64,000 bases of DNA, taken from positions 1 to 64,000 of the forward strand of contig NZ_JAIMJB010000011.1 in assembly GCF_021295345.1 (NCBI RefSeq). Reading direction: 5' to 3'. Below are positions 54,593-62,740 of the stretch, piece after piece. How positions within the stretch are numbered: position 1 is the stretch's first letter; each line of letters opens with the position of its first letter. The translations under genes and the position numbers were made by a program. Origin of the DNA: Motilimonas eburnea (GTDB lineage: Bacteria; Pseudomonadota; Gammaproteobacteria; Enterobacterales; CBDFNC01). The notes below the pieces were generated by a model. It did not search any database. It worked only from the letters and a program-made list of their open reading frames with translations, and was not told where the DNA came from.

Positions 54593-55156
54593 AGTGGTCT
54601 TTATTTAATGCAAACCGATAGATTGCGTGTATTTAGTATGTTAAGAATGTTGTGTATCTCAATCCCATGCAAGACTGAGCCGCTGCTTTCGCTGATGTAT
54701 CAGGGGGTTGTCATTTATGCTCTGTTAATTTGCTTTATGACTTGAAATTAGCCTTCGTACCAGCAATATGTCGTCAGCATGTTTTTGCACTGCCCCTGTT
54801 GGCGTTTCGGCCTGCTGCATTCAGCCATTTAAGCCAAGCTGATGCTTCAAGGCAAGCTCACTTTATAAAAATTAAAACATCCATCGCCTTTTTATCTTAA
54901 TATCGTAACACATTGATTAATAGGCAACCTTATCGGTCTTTATCTTGTTCGTTCAGAGCTAGAAAATGGTGTGGATTAATGCTTTGGTACTGGCGCTCCA
55001 TGAGGCTATGCTCATCTAACTAAGGGCTTGAAAAATAATCCATATCACACTTTCTGCGTTACTTAACCAAGATTAAGTAGAGTTAATGTTGGCCAAGGGA
55101 TGGCTTAATACTGACTTTTTTATGCTGATTGGACATTAGCATAAAGGAGTTGACCG
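54593..55156. other. 564-bp non-coding region upstream of the PTS gene
   Basis: It contains the promoters of the minus-strand lipoprotein and the plus-strand PTS gene. A small inverted repeat ACTTAA/TTAAGT lies at 55061-55078, and AAAGGAG just before the PTS start. I see no clear NagC or CRP site and no RNA gene. Confidence 0.45.
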
Positions 55157-56518
55157 ATGAATATTTTGGGCTATTTACAACGGCTAGGTAAGGCGTTAAT
55201 GCTGCCGATTGCCACTTTGCCTGTGGCGGGGTTATTGCTTCGCTTGGGCCAACCAGATGTGTTTGCCATGCCTTTTGTGGAGGCGGCGGGCAGTGCGATC
55301 TTTTCGCAAATGCCAATTTTATTTGCTGCTGCGATTGCCGCAGGCTTAAGTAAAAACAGTGATGCTGCTGCCGCTCTGGCGGGGATGGTGGGATATTTTA
55401 TTCTAACGGAAGCCCTGAAGGTGCTCGATCCTGCGTTGAACTTAGGGGTGTTTGGCGGCGTTATCATAGGGGTGATCGCCGGTGAGCTTTATAACAAGTT
55501 TCACACCATACGCTTGCCTGAGTTTTTAGGCTTCTTTGGTGGTAAGCGCTTTGTGCCGATTATCACTGGCTTGAGCGCCTTGCTGTTGGCGGTATTAATG
55601 AGCTTTATCTGGCCGCCTGTCAGTGCGGGAATCGATGCCTTTAGTAACTGGATGTTGGCCAGTGAAGTGGGCGGTAAGTTTGGCTACGGCTTTGTCAACC
55701 GCTTACTTATTCCGGTGGGCTTACACCATATCATTAACAGTATCGTCTGGACCGTGATGGGTGAGTACAACGGCGTAACGGGCGAAATGCTACGTTTTGC
55801 CGCGGGTGATCCAAACGCAGGCTTGATGTTATCGGGTTTCTATCCGGTGTTGATGTTTGCACTACCGGCATCTTGTTTGGCTATTTACCACAGTGCGCGT
55901 AAAGAAAACCGACCAGCGGTAGGCGGTATGCTGTTAAGTATTGCTTTTACTGCCTTTTTAACCGGTATTACCGAGCCGATTGAATATACCTTTATGTTCT
56001 TGGCACCTGTGTTGTATTTCATCCATGCGGTGTTAACGGGGATCTCATTAGCGGTCGCGGCAGCACTCGATATTCATATGTCATTTGGTTTCTCGGCGGG
56101 CTTGATTGACTATGTGCTGTTCTTTAATGCGCCTGCAGCGAAAAATGCTTGGATGTTGGTGCCACTAGGATTGGCGTTTTCATTGGTCTATTACAGCTTG
56201 TTTATGTTGGCGATACGCTTCTTCAATATTCAAACGCCAGGTCGTGAAGATGCGACCGTGAGTGAGCAAGCCGATGATCTAGACAGTTCAGAACTGGCTC
56301 ATAGCTATATCAAAGCGTTAGGCGGAAAAAACAATCTAACTCAAATTGATGCTTGTATTACCCGCTTGCGCTTAAGTATTGCGGATAAGAGTAAGGTCGA
56401 CGAAGCCCAGCTGAAAACCTTAGGTGCCAAAGCCGTGGTGCATGTGGGAGATAAAAACCTACAAGTGATTTTAGGGCCGATGGCGGAAATCATCGCCGGT
56501 GAGATGAAGGCCATTTAG
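55157..56518 (+). CDS. nagE: N-acetylglucosamine-type PTS permease, EIICB
   Basis: A 453-residue PTS permease. The IIC part (1-360) begins LGYLQRLGKALMLPIATLPV, includes VNRLLIPVGLHHIINSI and GITEPIEYTFMF, and has about ten membrane segments. The IIB domain (about 375-453) carries the phosphocysteine Cys400 in DACITRLRL. The IIA domain found in E. coli NagE is absent, so a separate IIA (for example Crr) is needed. The close relatives transport GlcNAc; the glucose branch cannot be excluded. AAAGGAG precedes the ATG. The terminator at 56598 suggests a single-gene unit. Confidence 0.87.
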   Translation: MNILGYLQRLGKALMLPIATLPVAGLLLRLGQPDVFAMPFVEAAGSAIFSQMPILFAAAIAAGLSKNSDAAAALAGMVGYFILTEALKVLDPALNLGVFGGVIIGVIAGELYNKFHTIRLPEFLGFFGGKRFVPIITGLSALLLAVLMSFIWPPVSAGIDAFSNWMLASEVGGKFGYGFVNRLLIPVGLHHIINSIVWTVMGEYNGVTGEMLRFAAGDPNAGLMLSGFYPVLMFALPASCLAIYHSARKENRPAVGGMLLSIAFTAFLTGITEPIEYTFMFLAPVLYFIHAVLTGISLAVAAALDIHMSFGFSAGLIDYVLFFNAPAAKNAWMLVPLGLAFSLVYYSLFMLAIRFFNIQTPGREDATVSEQADDLDSSELAHSYIKALGGKNNLTQIDACITRLRLSIADKSKVDEAQLKTLGAKAVVHVGDKNLQVILGPMAEIIAGEMKAI

Positions 56519-56597
56519 TGGTGGATCATGGCGCATGACATGGTGTTTGCTCATGCGCTATGTGAGTAACGGTAACCAAGCGTTGCTCCTTTCCTTT

Positions 56598-56623
56598 GGT
56601 GGCCAAATTTGGCCACCTTTTTT
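56598..56623 (+). terminator. Rho-independent terminator after the PTS gene
   Basis: The 20-bp palindrome GGTGGCCAAATTTGGCCACC (7-bp GC-rich stem with AAATTT in the loop) is followed directly by six T. Another hairpin, GCGCATGA/TCATGCGC (56531-56558), precedes it. Confidence 0.92.
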
Positions 56624-56674
56624 GCTTGTAAATGTTATAGTTAGCTGAAGTTAAACGAGAAAAAATAATTAAGA

Positions 56675-56770
56675 AAGTTATGTTTTGTGATACGAAACGC
56701 CGTGAAATCATCCTTGATGGCTTAGCTGCGGCTTCCCTGCGGCAGATATTCGTCTAATAAAACATAACTT
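56675..56770. repeat. 96-bp palindromic element upstream of the two-component genes
   Basis: Perfect 12-bp inverted ends AAGTTATGTTTT (56675-56686) and AAAACATAACTT (56759-56770) enclose 72 bp with further small hairpins (CTGCGGCTTCCCTGCGGCAG region). It ends 46 bp before the response regulator start, so the regulator promoter must lie in or beside it. It may be a small MITE or a structured leader. Confidence 0.55.
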
Positions 56771-56815
56771 ACTATTGGGCATAGTTATTAAAGGATTAGC
56801 GGCTCTAGGTTAAAG

Positions 56816-57487
56816 ATGAAAATACTGGTTATTGAAGATGACATCACTACCCGAGGCTTTGTGGTAACGGCGCTGCGCCAAGAAGGCTTTGTGGTGGATG
56901 AAGCGGGGCAAGGCCGTGAAGGCTTGATGATGGCGACCAGCAGCGAATATCAGCTGATTATTTTAGATCGTATGTTGCCCGAGCTAAACGGCATGCAAAT
57001 CTTAGCCGCACTGCGGGCTGCTAGCATCTCCACGCCGGTGATTATTTTAAGTGCCATGGACAGTATTGAAGACAAGGTCGCCGGCTTGACGGCGGGCAGC
57101 GATGATTATCTAACTAAGCCCTTTGCGCTAGCGGAATTACTCGCTCGTGTTAACAGCATGCTGCGTCGTAACCAGCCCGTTCTGGCTCCCTCCCATGAAC
57201 TTATTATTGGGACGGTGCGACTGAATATGCGCAGCCATAAGGTCGATGTGGCGGGCGCACCGTTAAAGCTGCAGCATAAAGAGTTTATCTTGCTGCATTA
57301 TTTAATGGAGCATACGGGGGAGGTGGTATCGCGGATGCGCTTGTTTGAAGCGGTTTGGGATTATCACTTTGACCCTAAAACCAATGTGATTGACGTACAC
57401 ATAGCCAATTTGCGTAAAAAGTTAGAAGCAGCAGGCGCTAAAGATCTTATCGAAACCGTGCGCGGAGCGGGTTATGTTATTCGCTAG
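56816..57487 (+). CDS. OmpR-family response regulator
   Basis: A 223-residue regulator with a receiver domain (phospho-acceptor Asp51 in IILDRMLPELNG, switch Lys in TKPF) and a winged-helix DNA-binding domain (about 128-222, with VSRMRLFEAVW and TNVIDVHIANLRKKL, GAGYVIR at the end). It is paired with the histidine kinase starting 23 bp downstream. The target genes are unknown; its layout resembles QseB/CusR-type regulators. Confidence 0.93.
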   Translation: MKILVIEDDITTRGFVVTALRQEGFVVDEAGQGREGLMMATSSEYQLIILDRMLPELNGMQILAALRAASISTPVIILSAMDSIEDKVAGLTAGSDDYLTKPFALAELLARVNSMLRRNQPVLAPSHELIIGTVRLNMRSHKVDVAGAPLKLQHKEFILLHYLMEHTGEVVSRMRLFEAVWDYHFDPKTNVIDVHIANLRKKLEAAGAKDLIETVRGAGYVIR

Positions 57488-57510
57488 GCCCGTATTAAAC
57501 GGAGCTCGCC

Positions 57511-58869
57511 ATGGCGGCCATTAGTAGCGATGTACTTTATCGTTCGAGTGTTTTAAAGCTGCTGCTTTGGTTTGGTGGCGGCTTGTTTTTGGTGATGAGT
57601 TTGCTGATGCAGCAGCTGTATCAAAACTCCTTGCAAACCTACCAACAAAGTTTGGACGACTTATTGCGCCAAGAAACCGAGTTGTTTAGTCAATTAGCAG
57701 CGGTCGCCGACACTTCAGTGATCCAAGCCAATATTGAAACGCGGCGCAAAGGTAGTTTGTATTATTACTATCTTGGCCAAGGAGGTAGCCAACAAGGCAC
57801 TACCGCCGCGCCCGATTATCCGGCTATCGCTAATGTGCAATCGGGCTCGCAGCGCCAAGGCATGCGAGCTACTAAGGTGATACTGCAAGATGGTACGCCT
57901 TTGGTGATAGGTATCAGCGAGCAGGTTTACCAGCAATTTCAAAACAACCTGAACGTGCGTTTTTTGTGGGCGACCTTTGTGCCGTTTATGGGGGTGTTTG
58001 CGGCGGCGGTGTGGTTTGCCTTGAATATATTAACGCGCTTGAACAAGGTCAATCAGAGCATGAATCAGGTGATGTGTGGTGAGCGCGGTGTTCGCTTGAA
58101 GGTGAGTGCGGCCACCGATGAATTTGATTTATTAGCTATTCATCTCAACACCATGTTAGAGCAAATGGAGCAAAACGAAGCTAGGTTGCGATCCCTTACG
58201 GTCGATATCGCCCACGATTTGCGCACACCGATGGCGAGGTTAAAACTCAGAGTTGAAACCTTACTCGAACAAGGTGAGTTAGGGTCAAGGGAAGAGGAAG
58301 AGCTGCGCTACTTGCAGCAAGACTTTGACCAATTGTTGGATACCTTTAGCGGCATGATGGAGCTTTATAATCTAAGCCAAGGTGTTCACCAAAGCATTCA
58401 CCAAGGCAGTACTAAGATTACCCTTGAGCCGTTAGATCTTAAGCCGATTATTTTAGATGTATTGGACTTTATGGAGCCGTGCGCCAATGAAAAAGAGCAA
58501 GCCTTGAGCTACCGCTGCGATGTACCTTGCTTAGTGATGGGTAACCGTAATCTGCTGTTTCGCGCCATCTGTAATCTGCTCGATAATGCCATTAAATATA
58601 CCCCTGCGGGCGGCAATATCGAGATAGCTTCTGATTGTTTTGGTGTGCTGGTGGCGGACAATGGGCCGGGAATTGCCGATAAGGATAAAAGGCGGGTGCT
58701 GGATCAGCTAGTGCGTTTAGATCCCAGCCGCACCAGTTCGGGTTTTGGTCTTGGTTTGGCGTTTGTGAATACCGTGGCTCAGCTCCACGCTGGCCGTATT
58801 GTATTGTCTGATAATCATCCCGGATTGCGGGCAAGGCTGTTGTTAAATCGCAGTGATGGGATAATTTAG
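57511..58869 (+). CDS. Sensor histidine kinase
   Basis: A 452-residue membrane kinase: first helix about 14-32, periplasmic sensor about 33-150, second helix about 152-172 and HAMP to about 225. The H-box is VDIAHDLRTPMARLKLRV, N-box NLLDNAIKYTP, G1 VADNGPGI and G2 GFGLGLAFVN. It should phosphorylate the OmpR-type regulator upstream. The periplasmic part is Gln/Ser-rich and of unknown ligand. Confidence 0.93.
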   Translation: MAAISSDVLYRSSVLKLLLWFGGGLFLVMSLLMQQLYQNSLQTYQQSLDDLLRQETELFSQLAAVADTSVIQANIETRRKGSLYYYYLGQGGSQQGTTAAPDYPAIANVQSGSQRQGMRATKVILQDGTPLVIGISEQVYQQFQNNLNVRFLWATFVPFMGVFAAAVWFALNILTRLNKVNQSMNQVMCGERGVRLKVSAATDEFDLLAIHLNTMLEQMEQNEARLRSLTVDIAHDLRTPMARLKLRVETLLEQGELGSREEEELRYLQQDFDQLLDTFSGMMELYNLSQGVHQSIHQGSTKITLEPLDLKPIILDVLDFMEPCANEKEQALSYRCDVPCLVMGNRNLLFRAICNLLDNAIKYTPAGGNIEIASDCFGVLVADNGPGIADKDKRRVLDQLVRLDPSRTSSGFGLGLAFVNTVAQLHAGRIVLSDNHPGLRARLLLNRSDGII

Positions 58870-58935
58870 GCTCCGCCATCATAGTGCACTCTTACTCTGT
58901 GTGGCGTTTGAACATGTTACCTAGTGAGATAGAAA

Positions 58936-58975
58936 TTCACCCCAAGCACACGGTTTAATATGTGATTGGGGTGAA
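58936..58975. terminator. Hairpin between converging genes
   Basis: TTCACCCCAA (58936-58945) pairs with TTGGGGTGAA (58966-58975), and CACA pairs with TGTG inside, giving a 14-pair stem around a 10-nt loop. There is no T-run. It lies between the kinase (plus) and the protease (minus) and may stop both transcripts. Confidence 0.45.
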
Positions 58976-59048
58976 CCTGCTTGCTAACGGCTCACCAAAT
59001 GGGTGGGGTGAACGATTTGTTACCCTAATAGTATTGGCGATATGTTAA

Positions 59049-61025
59049 TTAAATGGCTTGCCAAGGCCCCCAGCGATAAGCACCCGGCTCTTCGCCACGG
59101 TTCCACCATTTAGCGCGGTAGGCTTTGCCGTTAAACGTCACTTTATCACCTGCCACATAAACGCGGCCTGCCTGCCAAGGTATTAGCTCAACGGGGGCCG
59201 GTGTCGGTGCAATTGTTGGTTCAATCGTTGGCGCAGCTGTCGGGGCAACAGTCGGTACTGGCGTTGGTGCAGCTGTCGGTACAGGAGTTGGTGCAAGCGT
59301 TGGTGCAACCGTCGGTACAGGAGTCGGGGCCGGTGTAGGCGCTTGCGTTGGTGCAGGAGTTGGCGCTGCAGTTGGGGTGATTACATTGCCCAGTTTTTGC
59401 CATGGTCCCCATTGTTCGGTCCCCGGTTGTTGATTACGGTTCCACCATTTCGCCTGATACAAGATGCCGTTTAAGGTCACTTGATCGCCTTTTACATACA
59501 CTTGATCCGGTGACCAAGTGCCACTGACCACAGGCTCAGGTGTTGGCGTTGGCACTGGGGTTGGGCGCGGTGTCGGAGCGAGTGTAGGCGCAATACTGGG
59601 CTCAGGTGTCACCTCTGGCAGCTTACCGGTGCGAATATAGTCAAGGGTTGCTTTGGCATCAACAATACCACTGCCACAATCGATACATTCATTGGCGTTA
59701 GGAAAGGCGCGGGACGTTTGCTTTAAGATGGCTTCAACTTGATCCGGGGTAATGGCCGGATTGGCTTGATACATTAACGCGACGACACCAGCCACATGAG
59801 GGGCGGCCATGCTGGTCCCTTGGTAAAAGGCGTAACCTTCACCTTCTGGGCCTTGTTTACCTGTATTGACGGTAGATAAGATGCCCCATTCTTTATTAAG
59901 TCGGCTTAGCTCACCCCCAGGGGCGGCCACGTCAACTTCAGCACCAAAGTTTGAATAATAGGCCTTAGCACCAAAATGATTGGTTGAGGCCACGGTGATC
60001 ACACCTGCACAGTTAGCTGGGTTAACAAAGCGGGTTGAGGCATCGCTGTTACCGGCCGCGACCACGACTGATGCGCCATTGGCACGTGCGGTGTCAATCG
60101 CGGTTTGAGTGGTACGGTTACAGGCACCGCCACCGCCCAGTGATAAGTTAATGACTTGCGCTGGGTTTTTGTTAGCTGGTACGCCCGGCACAAAACCGCC
60201 AGCAGACCAAGCGATACTGTCAGCGATATCCGATGAATAACCGCCACAGCGGCCTAAGGTGCGCACGGGTAAGATGTTGGCTTGATGGGCGACGCCGACA
60301 ATGCCGATGCCATTATTGGCGCGTGCAGCTATGGTGCCTGCAACATGGGTGCCGTGCCAGGACGAGTCTTGCGCGCGATCGTTAGAGCGACAGCCCCATT
60401 TTTCAACCCAATCACCCGGATCTGAGGCATCAGCATCACGGCCGTCGCCATCGTTGGCCATCATGGTGTTGGAGATAAAGTCATATCCCGGTAGTACGTT
60501 GGCATCCAGATCAGAATGAGCGGTAATACCGGTATCTACCACGGCCACGACCACGCCTTTACCGGCATCGGTAGGCCATGCCGAGGTCAAGTTTAAGCCG
60601 CCATCGCCGGTACCCAGTGACCAGAGTTGATCTAATTTGGGATCGTTTGGTAACTGGCTAAAAGGACGCATGATGATGTCTGCTTCAGCATAAGCGATGT
60701 CGGGATCGGCGTTTAGTTGCTCCAGCACGGCGGATAATTCATCGCCATGATAGGCTTGATCAAACTGATAAACCGCTTCACCTGCCGCTGTGGTGCGCTG
60801 GTAGTTAGCGTCACTGGCGAGGTGTTGCGATACCGTGGTTTGCACGTCATCTTGACGCATTTGCATGATATCGGCGCGCATTACCCCATAGCTGGGCTGC
60901 TTGTATTTGATAATAATGCGATCGGTTAATTCGGTTGCGGCTAAGGTGTCATCAGCGGCCATGGCGGCACCAGATAACACACTGCAAACCGCTAAAGCAA
61001 CGGCGGAGCGAGTGGTGTTGTTCAT
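59049..61025 (-). CDS. Secreted subtilisin-like serine protease with two chitin-binding-like modules
   Basis: A 658-residue exported protein: signal peptide 1-23, I9-type propeptide about 35-120, S8 catalytic domain about 135-465 with Asp164 (VVDTGITAHSDL), His224 (WHGTHVAGT) and Ser405 (GTSMAAPHVAG). Two CBM5/12-like modules follow (about 503-546 and 615-658, each with AKWWNR and WGPWQ), separated by Pro-Thr-Ala-rich linkers (472-500 and 550-612). The modules probably bind chitin or similar polysaccharides, so the protease may attack protein-coated chitin. AGGGA precedes the ATG; a 16-bp palindrome lies just upstream. Confidence 0.95.
   Translation of the reverse strand: MNNTTRSAVALAVCSVLSGAAMAADDTLAATELTDRIIIKYKQPSYGVMRADIMQMRQDDVQTTVSQHLASDANYQRTTAAGEAVYQFDQAYHGDELSAVLEQLNADPDIAYAEADIIMRPFSQLPNDPKLDQLWSLGTGDGGLNLTSAWPTDAGKGVVVAVVDTGITAHSDLDANVLPGYDFISNTMMANDGDGRDADASDPGDWVEKWGCRSNDRAQDSSWHGTHVAGTIAARANNGIGIVGVAHQANILPVRTLGRCGGYSSDIADSIAWSAGGFVPGVPANKNPAQVINLSLGGGGACNRTTQTAIDTARANGASVVVAAGNSDASTRFVNPANCAGVITVASTNHFGAKAYYSNFGAEVDVAAPGGELSRLNKEWGILSTVNTGKQGPEGEGYAFYQGTSMAAPHVAGVVALMYQANPAITPDQVEAILKQTSRAFPNANECIDCGSGIVDAKATLDYIRTGKLPEVTPEPSIAPTLAPTPRPTPVPTPTPEPVVSGTWSPDQVYVKGDQVTLNGILYQAKWWNRNQQPGTEQWGPWQKLGNVITPTAAPTPAPTQAPTPAPTPVPTVAPTLAPTPVPTAAPTPVPTVAPTAAPTIEPTIAPTPAPVELIPWQAGRVYVAGDKVTFNGKAYRAKWWNRGEEPGAYRWGPWQAI
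59183..59382 (-). repeat. Pro-Thr-Ala linker repeat in the protease gene
   Basis: The linker between the two binding modules is built of short repeats of about 12-24 bp encoding PTPAPT, APTPVPT and similar. Such tracts vary in length by slippage and are usually flexible or glycosylated spacers. Confidence 0.8.
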
Positions 61026-61058
61026 CTTTCTATCCCTGAAAAAAGTAATCTCTATTAC

Positions 61059-61074
61059 AACTTGTTAACAAGTT
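61059..61074. promoter_or_regulatory. Perfect 16-bp palindrome upstream of the protease gene
   Basis: AACTTGTTAACAAGTT is a perfect palindrome 34-49 bp upstream of the protease ATG, a likely position for an operator overlapping the promoter. The regulator is unknown. Confidence 0.5.
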
Positions 61075-61226
61075 TGACCTGCTGGAATGTAACGAAAATA
61101 GTTCAGGAAAGATACGATTATCAGTATTAAGTATTAGTATTTATGACGTGGTGCAAAATTAATTACTGTTATATTCTTTGGTGGTTTTATATTCGTCTAT
61201 GAATGTTTTTGTCTTAAGCTGTTTTA

Positions 61227-61254
61227 CTCATCGAAGGGGGTCCCCCTCGATGAG
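61227..61254. terminator. Strong hairpin downstream of the small minus-strand gene
   Basis: CTCATCGA and TCGATGAG flank a GGGGG/CCCCC core, a nearly continuous GC-rich stem. It lies 15 bp after the stop of the 126-codon gene on the minus strand. No T-run follows, so termination is likely but not canonical. Confidence 0.5.
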
Positions 61255-61268
61255 CTATGTGCCTATTT

Positions 61269-61649
61269 TTACAGGTTATCTATGGTGTTTTTAGCGCTAG
61301 CCAGTAAGTTAACATCGCTGTGAAATTGCATCACAGGGAGGTAGCCGTCATCGGTTGGGTAGCTTCTGGGGTTGTTAAAGACATCGGGTAGCATGTCCGG
61401 ATATTCGACTAGCCCCATGCCAAGTAAACCTAAGTCAAAGCTGGATTCGCGCACGCCAAACTCATTGAGATCCGAGGCGGTATTTTCCACTGCGGCCAGA
61501 AACACTAGATCTTTGTCGGGATCGTGAACAAACATGTATTTCAGTTGTACCGATTGCCCATCGAGATCATCGACCCGTGGACTTTGGAAAATATACGCGG
61601 TGCAGTTGTCTGAGTAGTTATCAGAAAGAGAAATGTCGAAGCTATCCAC
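61269..61649 (-). CDS. Hypothetical protein, possibly 5'-truncated
   Basis: A frame of 126 codons from GTG 61649. The open frame continues upstream for about 33 codons without any ATG, GTG or TTG until a stop inside the neighbouring gene, and no ribosome site is seen before the GTG. The acidic, soluble product (PRVDDLDGQSVQLKYMFVHD, DKDLVFLAAVENTASDL) looks like the mature part of an exported protein without its signal peptide, so a truncation or frameshift is possible. It overlaps no known domain. Confidence 0.45.
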   Translation of the reverse strand: MDSFDISLSDNYSDNCTAYIFQSPRVDDLDGQSVQLKYMFVHDPDKDLVFLAAVENTASDLNEFGVRESSFDLGLLGMGLVEYPDMLPDVFNNPRSYPTDDGYLPVMQFHSDVNLLASAKNTIDNL

Positions 61650-61696
61650 TAAGGTCGTAAAGTCGGGAAGTACCGAGTTTGGTGGGGATAGCTGAG

Positions 61697-62581
61697 TTAA
61701 CGCTTGGTTGTATTTGTTTGGTTTGTTGATTCGGCTAACACATCTTGTAAAAACGCCATTTCATCGGCATCAAGCACTTTTTGGCTGCTAGTAAGGGCGT
61801 TGCGATTGGCTTGTGCCAAACCGCGTAAATAGGCGGCACGGCTGATTTGATGAAAACCGTAAAATGCAAAGATATAGACTGTGATCAGCAAACTAAAACG
61901 GGTGATAGCCTGGACCTGCATTGATGGCAGCTCGCCAGCGTAAAAGGGCAGATATATCAGCGCTATTCGCATCAACCAGTTGACTAGAGTGCCGATGACT
62001 AAGAGGCTCATCCAACGAAAGCGGATCTGGCTTAACTCCTCCCGTTGATGCTTATGGATAGGGTTATTGCGCTTGATAAAGCGCCAAATCAGACCAAAGT
62101 AACAAGCCGCTTGTACTAAGGTAAGGCTTGGCAATAGCAGGGCGTAAACATCAATTTGTTGAGCTTGAGACAAGATAGGAATGCTAGCTTGTACATCGGA
62201 TGCCTTCAGCCAGTGATAGAGCATAATGGTAAGAACAATCAGACCCACAGCGATGGCCGTTAAGCTGTGCTTGACGATATTGAGCTTGGCTTCGGGCTGC
62301 AAACTGGCTTTACAATAACCATAAAGAATCGGCATTAACAGAAAATAACTCGGGTATAGCAGTGGCAAGATCACGTGCATGGGGAGCGGCGTGAGCCCCT
62401 TGCTGATCAGTCCAGTGAAAAAATACCAACCTATTAGCACGAAGAGCGTAACCAAGAGTCGATTTGCCTTTGACTTCTCCTGCGATAGGTTTAGATAAAG
62501 GGCAAATGCAAAGCAATGCAAACCGCCCAGCAGCGAAAGCCACCAGTAGGCTTGGGTAAAGATATCGTGTAAATCGTTCAT
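61697..62581 (-). CDS. Seven-helix membrane protein resembling an AraC-regulator sensor domain without HTH
   Basis: A 294-residue protein with about seven membrane helices (starting WLSLLGGLHCFAFALYL, then NRLLVTLFVLIGWYF and so on to about 245) and a short cytoplasmic tail (LDADEMAFLQDVLAES). This is the layout of the membrane sensor half of certain AraC-family regulators, where a linker with an acidic DADE-type helix leads into a helix-turn-helix domain; here the protein stops at that linker. GAGGAG precedes the ATG. It may be a truncated regulator or a stand-alone sensor. Confidence 0.65.
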   Translation of the reverse strand: MNDLHDIFTQAYWWLSLLGGLHCFAFALYLNLSQEKSKANRLLVTLFVLIGWYFFTGLISKGLTPLPMHVILPLLYPSYFLLMPILYGYCKASLQPEAKLNIVKHSLTAIAVGLIVLTIMLYHWLKASDVQASIPILSQAQQIDVYALLLPSLTLVQAACYFGLIWRFIKRNNPIHKHQREELSQIRFRWMSLLVIGTLVNWLMRIALIYLPFYAGELPSMQVQAITRFSLLITVYIFAFYGFHQISRAAYLRGLAQANRNALTSSQKVLDADEMAFLQDVLAESTNQTNTTKR

Positions 62582-62740
62582 TGCGCTCCTCGTTTAGGTG
62601 TAGCCAAGGTTACCTTAGTTTGGTCAATCTTGGTACTGAGATATCATAGCCAACTCGGCTTAAGGGACTGACAAGTTTGAGCAAATTGACCGGTTGATAC
62701 GTATATTAAGTTTGATAAGTAGAATTGCAGTGAGTAAAAC

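Noticed and set aside
59221-59412. Cys/Thr-rich frame (repeats of CTDSCTNA type) on the minus strand
   Set aside because: It is an out-of-frame reading of the Pro-Thr linker repeats of the protease gene.
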